A DNA stretch of 64,000 nt from Aquibaculum sediminis (GTDB lineage Bacteria > Pseudomonadota > Alphaproteobacteria > Kiloniellales > DSM-21159), in assembly GCF_040712085.1 (NCBI RefSeq), contig NZ_JBFCVK010000001.1:434001-498000 (forward strand), read 5' to 3'. The notes beneath the pieces were generated by a model. The model had not been told where the DNA came from, did no database searches, and worked only from the letters and a program-made list of their open reading frames with translations. A program made the position numbers and the translations under genes. This document shows, piece after piece, positions 26,735 to 36,742 of this stretch (the first letter of the stretch is position 1; each line of letters opens with the position of its first letter).

Positions 26735-27877
26735 ATGCCCCAAACGGACGAAGCCTGGCGCCTGTCTTTCAGCGAATTGGTCTCCCCCATCGAGGAGGTG
26801 ATCGAGGAGGCGCGCAATGGTCGCATGTTCATCCTGGTCGACGACGAGGACCGGGAGAACGAGGGCGATCTGGTCATCCCCGCCCAGATGGCCGGCCCCG
26901 AGGCGATCAACTTCATGGCCAAGTACGGCCGCGGCCTGATCTGCCTGGCCATGACCCGCCAGCGGATCGAACAGCTTGGCCTGCCCATGATGTCGCGCAA
27001 GAACGAGACGCGCCACGAAACGGCCTTCACGGTCTCGATCGAGGCCCGCGAGGGCGTGACCACCGGCATATCCGCCTCAGATCGTGCCCGCACCGTGGCC
27101 GTGGCCATCGATCCGGACAGGGGATCGGAGGACATCGTGACCCCGGGCCACGTCTTCCCGTTGATGGCCCGCGACGGCGGCGTGCTGGAACGCATCGGGC
27201 ACACGGAAGCCGCCGTGGACCTGGCGCGCCTGGCCGGCCTCTATCCGGCGGGCGTGATCTGCGAGATCATGAACGACGACGGCTCCATGGCCCGGCGCGA
27301 CGACCTCATCGGCTTCGCTCAGCGCCACGGCCTAAAGATCGCCACCATCGCCGACCTCATCGCCTATCGCCGTCGCTACGACAAGATTGTCGAGCGCACG
27401 CTGCAGCAGCCTTTTGACAGCCGCCACGGCGGCCGTTTCGAACTGGCGGTCTACCGCAACATGGCCAGCGGAGCCGAGCATGTGGCGCTGTGGAAGGGCA
27501 CGATCGATGCCGACAAGCCGGTGCTCGTACGCGTGCATGCCCTTTCAGTGCTCGACGACGTGCTGGCGGACGATGCGCTGGGTCGTGGCGGCGAGTTGCA
27601 AGCGGCCATGGACGAGATCGCCAGCGAGGGACAGGGCGTGGTCGTGCTGATCCGCGACCCCTCACCCGCCTCGATTTCTGACCACCTTGCGGCGCGGGCT
27701 GCGGGCCGCGATGCCCCGGAAGTGGCCCTGCGCGACTATGGCGAGGGCGCACAGATCCTGCTCGATCTCGGCGTGCGCCAGATGATTCTGCTGCACAACA
27801 CCCGCCACACCATCGTCGGCCTGGAGGGTTACGGCCTGACCGTCGTCGGCCAGCGCCCCTTGCGATCCAACGATTGA
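26735..27877 (+). CDS. ribB: 3,4-dihydroxy-2-butanone 4-phosphate synthase with degenerate GTP cyclohydrolase II domain (RibBX type)
   Basis: 380 residues. The N-terminal DHBP synthase half is intact: LVDDEDRENEGDLVIPA, RHETAFTVSIEARE, TPGHVFPLMARDGGVLER and HTEAAVDLARLAG. The C-terminal half has the length of GTP cyclohydrolase II, but the three zinc cysteines are absent: where active enzymes read S-E-C-L-T-G-D and R-C-D-C-G, this protein reads HALSVLDD and ALGRGGELQ. It therefore probably makes only DHBP, with a separate RibA elsewhere in the genome. This degenerate type is known as RibBX in other bacteria. Confidence 0.9.
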   Translation: MPQTDEAWRLSFSELVSPIEEVIEEARNGRMFILVDDEDRENEGDLVIPAQMAGPEAINFMAKYGRGLICLAMTRQRIEQLGLPMMSRKNETRHETAFTVSIEAREGVTTGISASDRARTVAVAIDPDRGSEDIVTPGHVFPLMARDGGVLERIGHTEAAVDLARLAGLYPAGVICEIMNDDGSMARRDDLIGFAQRHGLKIATIADLIAYRRRYDKIVERTLQQPFDSRHGGRFELAVYRNMASGAEHVALWKGTIDADKPVLVRVHALSVLDDVLADDALGRGGELQAAMDEIASEGQGVVVLIRDPSPASISDHLAARAAGRDAPEVALRDYGEGAQILLDLGVRQMILLHNTRHTIVGLEGYGLTVVGQRPLRSND

Positions 27878-27887
27878 GGAACAGCCC

Positions 27888-28358
27888 ATGAGCACCCCAT
27901 CCAAGCCGCGCATCCTGGTGGTGGAAGCGCGCTTCTACGACGAGATTGCCGACGAACTCTTTGCCGGTGCCGAAGCGGCCCTGCAGGAAGCCGGGGCAAG
28001 CGTCGAACGCCTCCAGGTGCCCGGCGCCTTCGAGATTCCGGCGGCCATTTCCATGGCCATCGCCGCCGCCGACGTTGGCCAGCGCCCGCCCTTCGACGGG
28101 TTCGTCGCCCTGGGCTGCGTCATTCGCGGCGAGACCAGCCATTACGACTATGTCTGCGGCGAAAGCGCCCGCGGGCTGCAGGAACTGGCCACGGGCGATC
28201 TGGCAGCCATCGGCTATGGCATCCTGACGGTGGAGAATGCCGATCAGGCCTGGGCCCGTGCCGATCGCAAGCGCAAGAACAAGGGCCGCGATGCCGCTCA
28301 GGCCTGTCTGCGCATGATCGAACTGCGTCGTCATTTCGGTCTGCACGAGGAGGCGTGA
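27888..28358 (+). CDS. ribH: 6,7-dimethyl-8-ribityllumazine synthase
   Basis: 156 residues. RILVVEARFYDEIADELFAG at the start, VPGAFEIPAAISMAI, and the active-site region VALGCVIRGETSHYDYVC. The shell-forming enzyme condenses ribityl-aminouracil with DHBP. Its stop overlaps the nusB GTG start as GTGA, a coupling often seen in this group. Confidence 0.95.
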   Translation: MSTPSKPRILVVEARFYDEIADELFAGAEAALQEAGASVERLQVPGAFEIPAAISMAIAAADVGQRPPFDGFVALGCVIRGETSHYDYVCGESARGLQELATGDLAAIGYGILTVENADQAWARADRKRKNKGRDAAQACLRMIELRRHFGLHEEA

Positions 28359-28858
28359 GCGCCTTGACCACTTCACCCCCCGGCCCGAGCCGCCAGGACA
28401 AGGTCATGCGCCGCCGGCGCGCCGCACGGCTTGCGGCGGTGCAGGCGCTCTATCAGGCCGATATCGGTCAGGTGGCCCCCGACACCGTGGCGCTGGAATT
28501 CCTGCAGCATCGGCTGAGCGAGGATTTCGACGGCTTCACCCTGGGCGACATCGACCAGCAGCTCTTCATCGAGGTCTTCCGGGGCGCGCATGCGGTGCGC
28601 GAGGACCTCGACGACATGCTCATGGCGGTGATCGCCGAGGGCTGGTCGGTCGAGCGCCTCGACAGCATGCTGCGCCACATCCTGCGCGCCGCGGCCTGGG
28701 AACTGGCCTACCGCCCCCAGGTCCACGCCAAGGTCGTCGTCTCGGAGTACGTCGGCCTGGCGCACGATTTCTTCGATGAGCGCGAGGCGGGCATGGCCAA
28801 TGGCATGCTGAACCGACTGGCCCGCGAGCTCCGCCCCGACGATTTCCAGGCGGACTAG
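28355..28858 (+). CDS. nusB: Transcription antitermination factor NusB
   Basis: 167 residues, starting at GTG 28355 within the ribH stop. All-helical NusB fold, with RRRRAARLAAVQALYQADIG, RLDSMLRHILRAAAWELAYR and VVVSEYVGLAHDFFDEREAG. It acts with NusE at boxA in ribosomal RNA antitermination. Confidence 0.94.
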   Translation: MSALTTSPPGPSRQDKVMRRRRAARLAAVQALYQADIGQVAPDTVALEFLQHRLSEDFDGFTLGDIDQQLFIEVFRGAHAVREDLDDMLMAVIAEGWSVERLDSMLRHILRAAAWELAYRPQVHAKVVVSEYVGLAHDFFDEREAGMANGMLNRLARELRPDDFQAD

Positions 28859-28867
28859 GCCGCTTCC

Positions 28868-29845
28868 GTGGTGCGCGGCGAGTTCGACCAGATCGCCCGG
28901 TACTTCGCGCCGCTCGCCGCCGGTGCTCCCGGCGCTTTCGGCCTGGGCAACGACGCCGCGGTCCTCAGCCCGCCGCCGGGCGAGGAACTGGTGGTCACCC
29001 TCGACACCCTGGTCGAGGGCGTGCATTTCCTGCCCGAGGATCCCCCGGATCTGCTGGCCCGCAAGGCCTTGCGGGTCAATCTCTCGGACCTGGCCGCCAT
29101 GGGCGCGCGTCCGCTGGGCTACCTGCTCTCCACCGCCTGGTCCTCGCGCATCGACGATGCCTGGATCGAGCGCTTCACCCAGGGGCTGGCGGCGGATCAG
29201 GAGACATTCGGCCTGCATCTGCTGGGCGGGGACACGGTCAAGACCCCGGGCCCGCTTACGCTCTCGATCACGGCCTTCGGCAGCCTGCCCCGCGGCGGCG
29301 CCCTCACCCGCTCCGGCGCCAAGGCCGGCGATGGGCTCTATGTCTCCGGGCGCATCGGCGACGGCGCGCTGGGGTTGCTGGCGCTGCGTGGCGGGCTGCG
29401 TCACCTCTCCCTGAGCGAGCAGAAACTGCTCGAACAGGCCTATCGCCTGCCGGAGCCGCGCTGCACGCTGGGTCCGGCGCTGATCGGCCTGGCCAATGCC
29501 TGCCTCGACGTGTCCGACGGCCTGCTGGCTGATGCCGGGCATCTGGCCGAGGAGTCCGGGCTGCAGGTCATCATCGAAGCGCCCGCGGTGCCCCTCTCCG
29601 ACGCCGCCCAGTCTGCCCTGGCAGAGGATCCGGAGCTTTTCACCCAGGTGCTCACCGGCGGCGACGACTACGAACTCGCCTTCGCTGTCCCGCCGGATCA
29701 GCAAGCCCGGCTTGACGAAATCAGCGAGCAATTGGGGCTGCCGCTGACCAGGATTGGCCGCTTCATTACCGGCACGGGAGTGACGGTTCACGACCGCAGA
29801 GGCCAGCCTTTGACCCTCGAAGGTCGTGGCTGGGTGCACTTTTAA
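28868..29845 (+). CDS. thiL: Thiamine-monophosphate kinase
   Basis: 325 residues. GLGNDAAVLSPPPGEELVV, LDTLVEGVHFLPEDPP and LRVNLSDLAAMGARPLGYL form the nucleotide/metal site; LLGGDTVKTPGPLTLS and CLDVSDGLLADAGHLAEES follow. It phosphorylates thiamine monophosphate to the diphosphate coenzyme. GTG 28868 is followed at once by a second GTG, so the exact start may shift by one codon. Confidence 0.94.
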   Translation: MVRGEFDQIARYFAPLAAGAPGAFGLGNDAAVLSPPPGEELVVTLDTLVEGVHFLPEDPPDLLARKALRVNLSDLAAMGARPLGYLLSTAWSSRIDDAWIERFTQGLAADQETFGLHLLGGDTVKTPGPLTLSITAFGSLPRGGALTRSGAKAGDGLYVSGRIGDGALGLLALRGGLRHLSLSEQKLLEQAYRLPEPRCTLGPALIGLANACLDVSDGLLADAGHLAEESGLQVIIEAPAVPLSDAAQSALAEDPELFTQVLTGGDDYELAFAVPPDQQARLDEISEQLGLPLTRIGRFITGTGVTVHDRRGQPLTLEGRGWVHF

Positions 29846-29895
29846 CACCCTTCGGCTCACACCGAAGCTTGCCGCCAGCGCAAAAGTGACGTGAA

Positions 29896-31509
29896 ATGGG
29901 TAAAACCGCCAGGAAGCGAGTACCGCCCATGCCCTTCCCGTCCCTGTTTCATCCCGTTTCTGCCGCTGCACTGCTCCTGATTGCCCCAGCCGTCGCTTTT
30001 GCCGACGTGCCAGATGGCGACCTGCCGCCGCCGCAGACCACGGCAGTGCCCGTGCCCGCCGGCCAGATCGAAGCTGCCATTGAGCAGCTCGACGAACGGG
30101 CGGAGGCGCTGATGGAACGTTCCGGCATTCCCGGCATAGCGGTGGCAGTCGTGCATGAAGGCCAAACCGTCTATGCCGCCGGCTTCGGCCTTCGCAAGGT
30201 GGGCGAAGAAGCGACGGTGGATCCCGACACGGTGTTTCAGCTCGCCTCCCTGTCGAAATCCATCTCCGCCACGGTCGTCGCCCAGCAGGTCGCCGAAGGT
30301 GTGGTGGGCTGGGACACGCCGATTATCGAGTTCCTGCCGGACTTCAAGCTGGCCGACCCCTGGGTTACCGAACATGTGACCGTCGGCGACCTCTTCTCGC
30401 ATCGCTCCGGGCTGCCCGATCATGCCGGAGACGACCTGGAGGATCTCGGCTATACGCGTGAAGAGGTGCTTTCGCGCCTGCATCTGCTGCCGCTCAGCCC
30501 CTTTCGCGACACCTACGCCTACACCAACTTTGGCCTGACCGCGGCAGCGGAGGCCGTGGCAGCCGCTGCCGACCTGGACTGGGAGAGCCTGGCCGAGGAC
30601 GCGCTCTACGAGCCCCTGGGCATGAGCTCCACCAGCTCCCGCTTTGCCGACTATGCAGCGCGGGAAAATCGTGCCCATGGGCACGTGCGCGTCGGTGATG
30701 ACTTCGAAGCCCTCTACGTGCGGCAGCCGGATGCGCAGTCTCCCGCCGGCGGGGTGAGCGCCAGTGTGAACGACATGGCGCGCTGGATGGCGCTTCTGCT
30801 GCAGGACGGGCGCTTCGAGGAGCAGCAGATCCTCCCGCCTGGTGCTCTTCTGGAACCCATGACGGCGAAAATGATCTCGTCGCCTTCCTTCGCTCCCGAC
30901 GCCCGTCCGGGCTTCTACGGCTACGGCATTGGCGTGGGCATCGAGGCTTCAGGCCGCGTGTCGCTCAGTCACTCCGGCGCCTTCGCCCTGGGCGCAGGCA
31001 CCAACTACACCCTCCTGCCCTCCCTGGATCTCGGCATCGTGATCCTGACCAATGCCGACCCGACCGGCGTGGGCGAGGCATTGGCCATGGAGTTCTCAGA
31101 GCTGGTGCAGTACGGCGGCATCAGCCGCGACTGGTACGCCGCCTATCAGCCGCTGATCGGGCCGATCACCGCCCCGATAGGCGAGCTTGTCGGGAAGGAA
31201 CGTCCGAGCGCGGCGGCTGAGCCGGCGCCGCTGGCGCACTACGCCGGTATCTACGACAACCCCTATTTCGGCACGGCGGTGATCAGCAACGGCTCCGAGG
31301 GGCTGCGGCTGACCATCGGCCCAGCCCACCTCAATTATCGCCTGAGCCACTGGGACGGGGACAGCTTCACCTATCGCCCCTTCGGGGAGAACGCTCCGGC
31401 CGGCTCGATCTCGGAAGTCACCTTCGAACGTGACGGCGAGAAGGCCGCTGCCATGACCATCGAGTTCCTGAACGAGCAGGGTCTCGGCCGCTTTCAGCGT
31501 CAGGACTAA
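29896..31509 (+). CDS. Secreted serine hydrolase, beta-lactamase/class C family
   Basis: 537 residues with a signal peptide (HPVSAAALLLIAPAVAFADV). The nucleophile motif S-x-x-K is LASLSKSISA (near 118) and Y-x-N is AYTNFGLTA. A DUF3471-like C-terminal region follows (LAHYAGIYDNPYFGTAVI). The start may be ATG 29896 or ATG 29929; the second would give a more typical signal peptide. Such enzymes are peptidases or esterases rather than true beta-lactamases in most cases. Standing alone, no operon. Confidence 0.85.
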   Translation: MGKTARKRVPPMPFPSLFHPVSAAALLLIAPAVAFADVPDGDLPPPQTTAVPVPAGQIEAAIEQLDERAEALMERSGIPGIAVAVVHEGQTVYAAGFGLRKVGEEATVDPDTVFQLASLSKSISATVVAQQVAEGVVGWDTPIIEFLPDFKLADPWVTEHVTVGDLFSHRSGLPDHAGDDLEDLGYTREEVLSRLHLLPLSPFRDTYAYTNFGLTAAAEAVAAAADLDWESLAEDALYEPLGMSSTSSRFADYAARENRAHGHVRVGDDFEALYVRQPDAQSPAGGVSASVNDMARWMALLLQDGRFEEQQILPPGALLEPMTAKMISSPSFAPDARPGFYGYGIGVGIEASGRVSLSHSGAFALGAGTNYTLLPSLDLGIVILTNADPTGVGEALAMEFSELVQYGGISRDWYAAYQPLIGPITAPIGELVGKERPSAAAEPAPLAHYAGIYDNPYFGTAVISNGSEGLRLTIGPAHLNYRLSHWDGDSFTYRPFGENAPAGSISEVTFERDGEKAAAMTIEFLNEQGLGRFQRQD

Positions 31510-31568
31510 AGCAGGTCGCGTTCTATTCGAATCGCTTTGCGATGCGAAAGAATGGGTGAATCTGCTTT
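31508..31568 (-). repeat. TCA-bulged hairpin element, copy 3 (tandem pair)
   Basis: Read on the minus strand: AAAGCAGAT, TCA bulge, CCCATTCTTTCGCATCG, short loop, return arm pairing with AAAGCAG and the ATTC...ATCG stem with a few mismatches. It overlaps the stop codon of the serine hydrolase gene. Confidence 0.7.
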
Positions 31569-31582
31569 AACTCTGTGAGAAT

Positions 31583-31642
31583 AGACCGGATTCACGCGTT
31601 CAACCTGAACCCCTACGGTTCTGATTGAACGCGATCCGGTCT
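31583..31642 (+). repeat. TCA-bulged hairpin element, copy 4 (tandem pair)
   Basis: AGACCGGAT, TCA bulge, CGCGTTCAACCTGAACC, 5-base loop CCTAC, GGTTCTGATTGAACGCG and ATCCGGTCT. The outer 9-bp stem is perfect and the inner 17-bp stem has two mismatches. It ends 3 bases before the aroA stop, between two convergent genes. Confidence 0.85.
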
Positions 31643-31645
31643 AAG

Positions 31646-33007
31646 TCAGGAAAGGCGCGCGCCCAGACCGCGCATCAGCTCGGGGAAACCGGGGAAGGAG
31701 GTTGCGATCGGCGCGGCATCGTCGATCGTCACCGGCTGCTCGCTGGCCAGGCCCAGCACCAGGAAGGACATGGCGATGCGGTGATCCAGTTCCGCCGCGA
31801 TGGTGGCACCGCCGCGCGGGCGGCCGCCACAGCCTTCCACGATCAGGCTGTCCTCGCCCTCCTCCACCACTACGCCGCAGGCGGCCAGGCCGCGGGCCAC
31901 ACCGGAGAGGCGGTCGCTCTCCTTCACCCGTAGCTCTGCCAGGCCGCGCATGACGGTGCGTCCCTGGGCACAGGCCGCTGCCATGGCCAGGATGGGATAC
32001 TCGTCGATCATCGAGGGCGCGCGTTCGGCCGGCACCTCGATGCCCCGCAGCCTGCTGCTTTTGATGCGCAGATCGGCGACCGGCTCGCCGGCTTCGACGC
32101 GGCGGTTCTCCTCGGTGATGTCGGCACCCATTTCCAGCAGCGTGCGGAACACGCCATCGCGCAAGGGATTGAGGCAGACACCCTCCAGGCGCAGCTCCGA
32201 ACTGGGCAGCAGCAAGGCCGCGACCGCCGGAAAGGCGGCGGACGAGGGATCGGCCGGCACCATCACCGGCGCTGCCTGCAGTTCCGGCTGCCCGGTCAGC
32301 ACCACGCGCCGCCCGTCTTCGAGGTCGGTGACCGCGACGCTGGCGCCGAAATGCTGCAGCAGGCGTTCACTGTGGTCGCGCGTGGGCTCGGGCTCGATCA
32401 CCACCGTTTCGCCCGGGGCCGAGAGCCCCGCCAGCAACACCGCGGACTTCACCTGGGCCGAGGGCACCGGCAGGCGGTACTCGATGGGCAAGAGGGTCTC
32501 CGGCCCCGTTACCGCCAGAGGCAGACGCCCGCCCTCACGCGAGACGAAACGCACCCCCATGCGCTCCAGCGGCGCCATCACCCGTCCCATGGGACGCCGG
32601 CGCAGCGAGGCATCGCCGGTCAGGAAGGCGGTGATTGGTTGACCGGCCAGCACACCCAGGGCCAGCCGCGCGCCGGTTCCCGCGTTGCCGAAGTCCAGTA
32701 CGTCGTCCGGCTCGCCAAAGCCGCCGATGCCGCGCCCGAACACCCGCCAGCGTCCCGGCCCCTCGTGGATCACCTCGGCGCCGAGCGCGCGCATGGCTGC
32801 GGCAGTGCGCAGGACATCCTCGCCCTCCAGCAATCCTTCGATCTTCGTCTCTCCCACCGCCAAAGCGCCGAACATCAGGGCGCGGTGGGAGATCGACTTG
32901 TCGCCCGGGACCTTCAGGCTGCCCGTCAGCCCATCGCTGGGCAGCGCGGTCAGCGCTGGACCGGCGAGGGAGTGCTCCGAAGGAGAAGGGGCATCGGCAG
33001 CCGTCAC
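31646..33007 (-). CDS. aroA: 3-phosphoshikimate 1-carboxyvinyltransferase (EPSP synthase)
   Basis: 453 residues. LKVPGDKSISHRALMFGALA, DFGNAGTGARLALGVLAG, RRRPMGRVMAPLERMG and RVKESDRLSGVARGL are family signatures; DKSISHR carries the catalytic lysine. It makes EPSP in the shikimate pathway. The frame is open far upstream, but GTG 33007 has AGGAG seven bases before it and fits the family N-terminus. Divergent from the FYDLN gene, an arrangement common in this class. Confidence 0.95.
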   Translation of the reverse strand: MTAADAPSPSEHSLAGPALTALPSDGLTGSLKVPGDKSISHRALMFGALAVGETKIEGLLEGEDVLRTAAAMRALGAEVIHEGPGRWRVFGRGIGGFGEPDDVLDFGNAGTGARLALGVLAGQPITAFLTGDASLRRRPMGRVMAPLERMGVRFVSREGGRLPLAVTGPETLLPIEYRLPVPSAQVKSAVLLAGLSAPGETVVIEPEPTRDHSERLLQHFGASVAVTDLEDGRRVVLTGQPELQAAPVMVPADPSSAAFPAVAALLLPSSELRLEGVCLNPLRDGVFRTLLEMGADITEENRRVEAGEPVADLRIKSSRLRGIEVPAERAPSMIDEYPILAMAAACAQGRTVMRGLAELRVKESDRLSGVARGLAACGVVVEEGEDSLIVEGCGGRPRGGATIAAELDHRIAMSFLVLGLASEQPVTIDDAAPIATSFPGFPELMRGLGARLS

Positions 33008-33206
33008 GACAGAACTCCTGGATTGAGGACGAGGGATCGAGGCGGCCAGCGACCGCGAGAGCGGTGATAGCATGCGCCCGCCGACCTCCCAAGAGAGCGC
33101 ATCGGGCAGGTTTCCGGCGCCGCCTGGGGAAGGTGTTTGACAGTATCGCGAACCCGTGGCAAATGCGCGCCTCGTCATTCGACGGTCAGGATCCGAGGAG
33201 GTTGCA

Positions 33207-33533
33207 GTGGCCAAGCCTGAATGGGGCACCAAGCGGATGTGCCAGAGTTGTGGCGCAAAGTTCTATGACTTCTCCCGCTCGCCAATCCTCTGCCCGAGCT
33301 GCGGAGCCACCTTCGACCCGGAGACGCTGCTGCGGTCGCGTCGCAGCAAGCCAAGCCCCGCCAAGGCGAAGGCCAAAGTTGAGCCCGTGGCGGCCGAGGA
33401 GCCCGAAGTCGAGGAGGCAGCTGACGAGCTTGCCGACATCGAAAGCGAAAGCGTCATCGAGGACACCGACGACCTCGAAGGCGAAGAAGATCTGGGCAAG
33501 GTCAGCGTCGACGACACCGACAAGGAAAGTTGA
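33207..33533 (+). CDS. TIGR02300 (FYDLN acid domain) protein
   Basis: 108 residues. A zinc-ribbon-like start: AKPEWGTKRMCQSCGAKFYD followed by SPILCPSCGATFDPE, with four cysteines in two C-x-x-C pairs. The remainder is very acidic (EEPEVEEAADELADIESE ... DDTDKES). GTG 33207 has GAGGAGG before it and matches the family start. The family is alphaproteobacterial and of unknown function, usually next to aroA as here. Confidence 0.9.
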   Translation: MAKPEWGTKRMCQSCGAKFYDFSRSPILCPSCGATFDPETLLRSRRSKPSPAKAKAKVEPVAAEEPEVEEAADELADIESESVIEDTDDLEGEEDLGKVSVDDTDKES

Positions 33534-33589
33534 TCGTCCACGGGCGCCGGGCTGCGCACAGGATCCTCCCGGCAGGGCGCATTTTTCGC

Positions 33590-33616
33590 TTGCAACCACC
33601 GCCCGCTCTTCATAGT
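33590..33616 (+). promoter_or_regulatory. Possible promoter of tRNA-Ala
   Basis: TTGCAA, 15 bases, then CATAGT, about 50 bases before the tRNA. The -10 box is a four-of-six match, and the spacing is short. Confidence 0.3.
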
Positions 33617-33666
33617 TTCCGCTCCGCCGCCGGGCACGCTCTTCCGCCCGGCAGCGGGTTTCAGAT

Positions 33667-35003
<1,337 letters not shown>

Positions 35004-35222
35004 TGCAAAGCCCTCCTGTCGATAAAGTCTTCGATCCACTCCGCCCGGTACTTCCAGCGCCGGCCGATGAAGCTGGCGCGGATTTCGCCGCGCTGGCGCG
35101 CCCGGCGCACGGTGTCGATGCTCACGCCCAGGGCCTCGGCCGCCTGGCGTTCGCTCAGCAGGGTCGGCAGCGCATGCACGTTGCTCATGCGCTGCCCCCG
35201 CAATGAATGCGCAGGCATGGGC

Positions 35223-35660
35223 CTACGCTTCGCCCTCGCCCTCGAGGGGCAGCGCCCCGAAGGGGTCGCGGCCGGCGCAGAGGTACCAGCCAGCCACACT
35301 CTCCGGCGTGTGCGCTCCCGCCTCGGCGTGAAGGAAGCGCAGCAGGGAGTAGACACAGAGCTCCTGCCGGCGCATGGCCTCGGCCCGGTCCGGGTCGGCG
35401 TCGGCGTCGAAGACCTCCGCGAAGCGGTCGAGGCACCCGGCGATCACAAGCGCCTGATAGACCGCACCCTCGGCCGACTGCGCCGGGCTCTCGGCCACCT
35501 GGCGTTCCAGGGTTTCGACACGGCTCCAAAGCAGGCGCTCGGTTGCCCCATGGGCCGGGTCGCGCGCCTCGTCGAAGCGGGTCAGTCGGGTCAGGGTGTG
35601 CGCCAGCTCGCGCCCGGCGATGGCCGCCGGGCAGCTCGGAAGATTGCTGCGAAAAGTCAT
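35223..35660 (-). CDS. Conserved-looking element protein of unknown function
   Basis: 145 residues, GGAG nine bases before ATG 35660. Mostly helical and acidic (TERLLWSRVETLERQVAESP, EVFDADADPDRAEAMRRQEL), ending WYLCAGRDPFGALPLEGEGE. No motif recognised. Position directly before the excisionase-like gene suggests a role in the element's control or a cargo function, but that is only position. Confidence 0.6.
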   Translation of the reverse strand: MTFRSNLPSCPAAIAGRELAHTLTRLTRFDEARDPAHGATERLLWSRVETLERQVAESPAQSAEGAVYQALVIAGCLDRFAEVFDADADPDRAEAMRRQELCVYSLLRFLHAEAGAHTPESVAGWYLCAGRDPFGALPLEGEGEA

Positions 35661-36178
35661 GGTGTCGTGCTCCAAGGTTCGGCTTTTCAGACCGTACCAG
35701 CGGGCGGCGCTGGCGCCGGGAGCTGAAAACGCGACCTTGGACGCGCCCGTCTTCTTTCCCCGAAGGGTGTTCTATCCGACGGACTCCCGGCATGAAGCCG
35801 CGCCCGGTGAAATCCGGGCATAGGAAAACCGCCAGCTTTCGGGGGCGGCCTCCGCCAAGGTTACAGGGCGTTTTCAGCGCCGTCATCAGACTCCCCTCCC
35901 AATCTGTGGGGGTCAACAGGAAAATGCGGTCGGCCCTTCCGCCGATCTCTCGAGCGCCCGCCGAGAGGGCGGTGCGGGCGCCCTCGGGGGCGCGGCGGAG
36001 GGGCTTGAACGACGGACCGCGCGCCGCGAGTGGGTGCGCCCCCGATCCCGTGAATTGAACTGCGGCCGGCCTCCGGGGTGGGGAGACAACCCGGCGGTGC
36101 ATGGCGACACGCGCCGGAGCCGGGGGGCACCCCGGAGACTTGTGGCAGGGCCGCGCCACCATTGCTGCATCCCCCCGG
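35661..36178. other. 518-base gap in the element without convincing gene
   Basis: No reading frame here looks protein-like. It holds a perfect 8-bp hairpin GCGCCCGC / GCGGGCGC (35954-35981) in a very GC-rich stretch, and it separates the capsid genes from the integration genes. It is a plausible place for the end of the late transcript and for a promoter of the xis-int group; a less GC-rich patch lies near 35,680-35,700 just upstream of the 145-residue gene. Confidence 0.4.
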
Positions 36179-36514
36179 TCAGAAGCTGCCGTTGAGGCGC
36201 ACGCGCACCAGGCTCGAAGGATTGCCCGCGGCCTCGATCGCCACGCCCACGGCCATGTTCGCGCCCTCGGCATCGTCGGTGGTCACTTCGCCCTCGGCGT
36301 CATCCCAATAGAGCTTCGCGCCAAGGGAGATATCGTCGGTGGTCGCCTTGGGCAGCTCGTAGACGCCCACCGTGGCGCCCTCGACCTCGGCGCCGTTCTC
36401 GGCATCGGCCGCAGCCACCGCGAAGAGGTCGCCCACCTTGAAGCCGTCGCCGCTGGTCAGGGCCTTCGGGGCGGTCAGGGTGATGACCTTCCCCGGCTGA
36501 ATGTAATTCTTCAT
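36179..36514 (-). CDS. DUF2190 protein, probable capsid decoration or head protein
   Basis: 111 residues, all-beta and acidic: NYIQPGKVITLTAPKALTSG, VGVYELPKATTDDISLGAKL, AVGVAIEAAGNPSSLVRVRL. The pattern G-x-x-V/L-Y-W-D in the middle and the A-x-G-V-A end are those of DUF2190, found next to capsid genes in tailed phages. Its ATG overlaps the stop of the gpW-like gene as ATGA. Confidence 0.85.
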   Translation of the reverse strand: MKNYIQPGKVITLTAPKALTSGDGFKVGDLFAVAAADAENGAEVEGATVGVYELPKATTDDISLGAKLYWDDAEGEVTTDDAEGANMAVGVAIEAAGNPSSLVRVRLNGSF

Positions 36515-36738
36515 TGTTCGAACCCCTTGCTGGAGTGAATGCGCACCTGGCGCACGGGGCCGGTCCCCTGGAGGCGCTGCATTTGCGCCTCCAGGGCGGC
36601 CAGCGCCCGCTGCAGGTCCGCGATGGAGCGGTAGGTGATCCGCCGGCCGGAGGCGTCCTGCAGCGACAGGGTGCCGCTGTAGAGCGCCTGGCGCAGCTTC
36701 TCGCGCTGCGCCTCGAGGTCGGCCAGGGTGGCGGCCAC
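36511..36738 (-). CDS. gpW-like head-tail connector
   Basis: 75 residues: TLADLEAQREKLRQALYSGT, then RRITYRSIADLQRALAAL and EAQMQRLQG. This is the alpha-beta-alpha pattern of phage lambda gpW-type connectors (phage head-tail joining, gpW/gp25 family). GTG 36738 follows the capsid stop by 4 bases. A connector without any tail gene in the element suggests that its heads are made ready for tails from elsewhere. Confidence 0.82.
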   Translation of the reverse strand: MAATLADLEAQREKLRQALYSGTLSLQDASGRRITYRSIADLQRALAALEAQMQRLQGTGPVRQVRIHSSKGFEQ

Positions 36739-36742
36739 GGCC

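Noticed and set aside
24865..27204. Minus-strand open frame of about 780 codons across nrdR-ribD-ribE-ribBA
   Set aside because: Antisense to four well-recognised genes, no protein-like features.
35861..36130. Minus-strand 89-codon frame in the element gap
   Set aside because: Pro/Arg/Gly-rich, no ribosome-binding site, no protein-like pattern; likely chance in GC-rich DNA.
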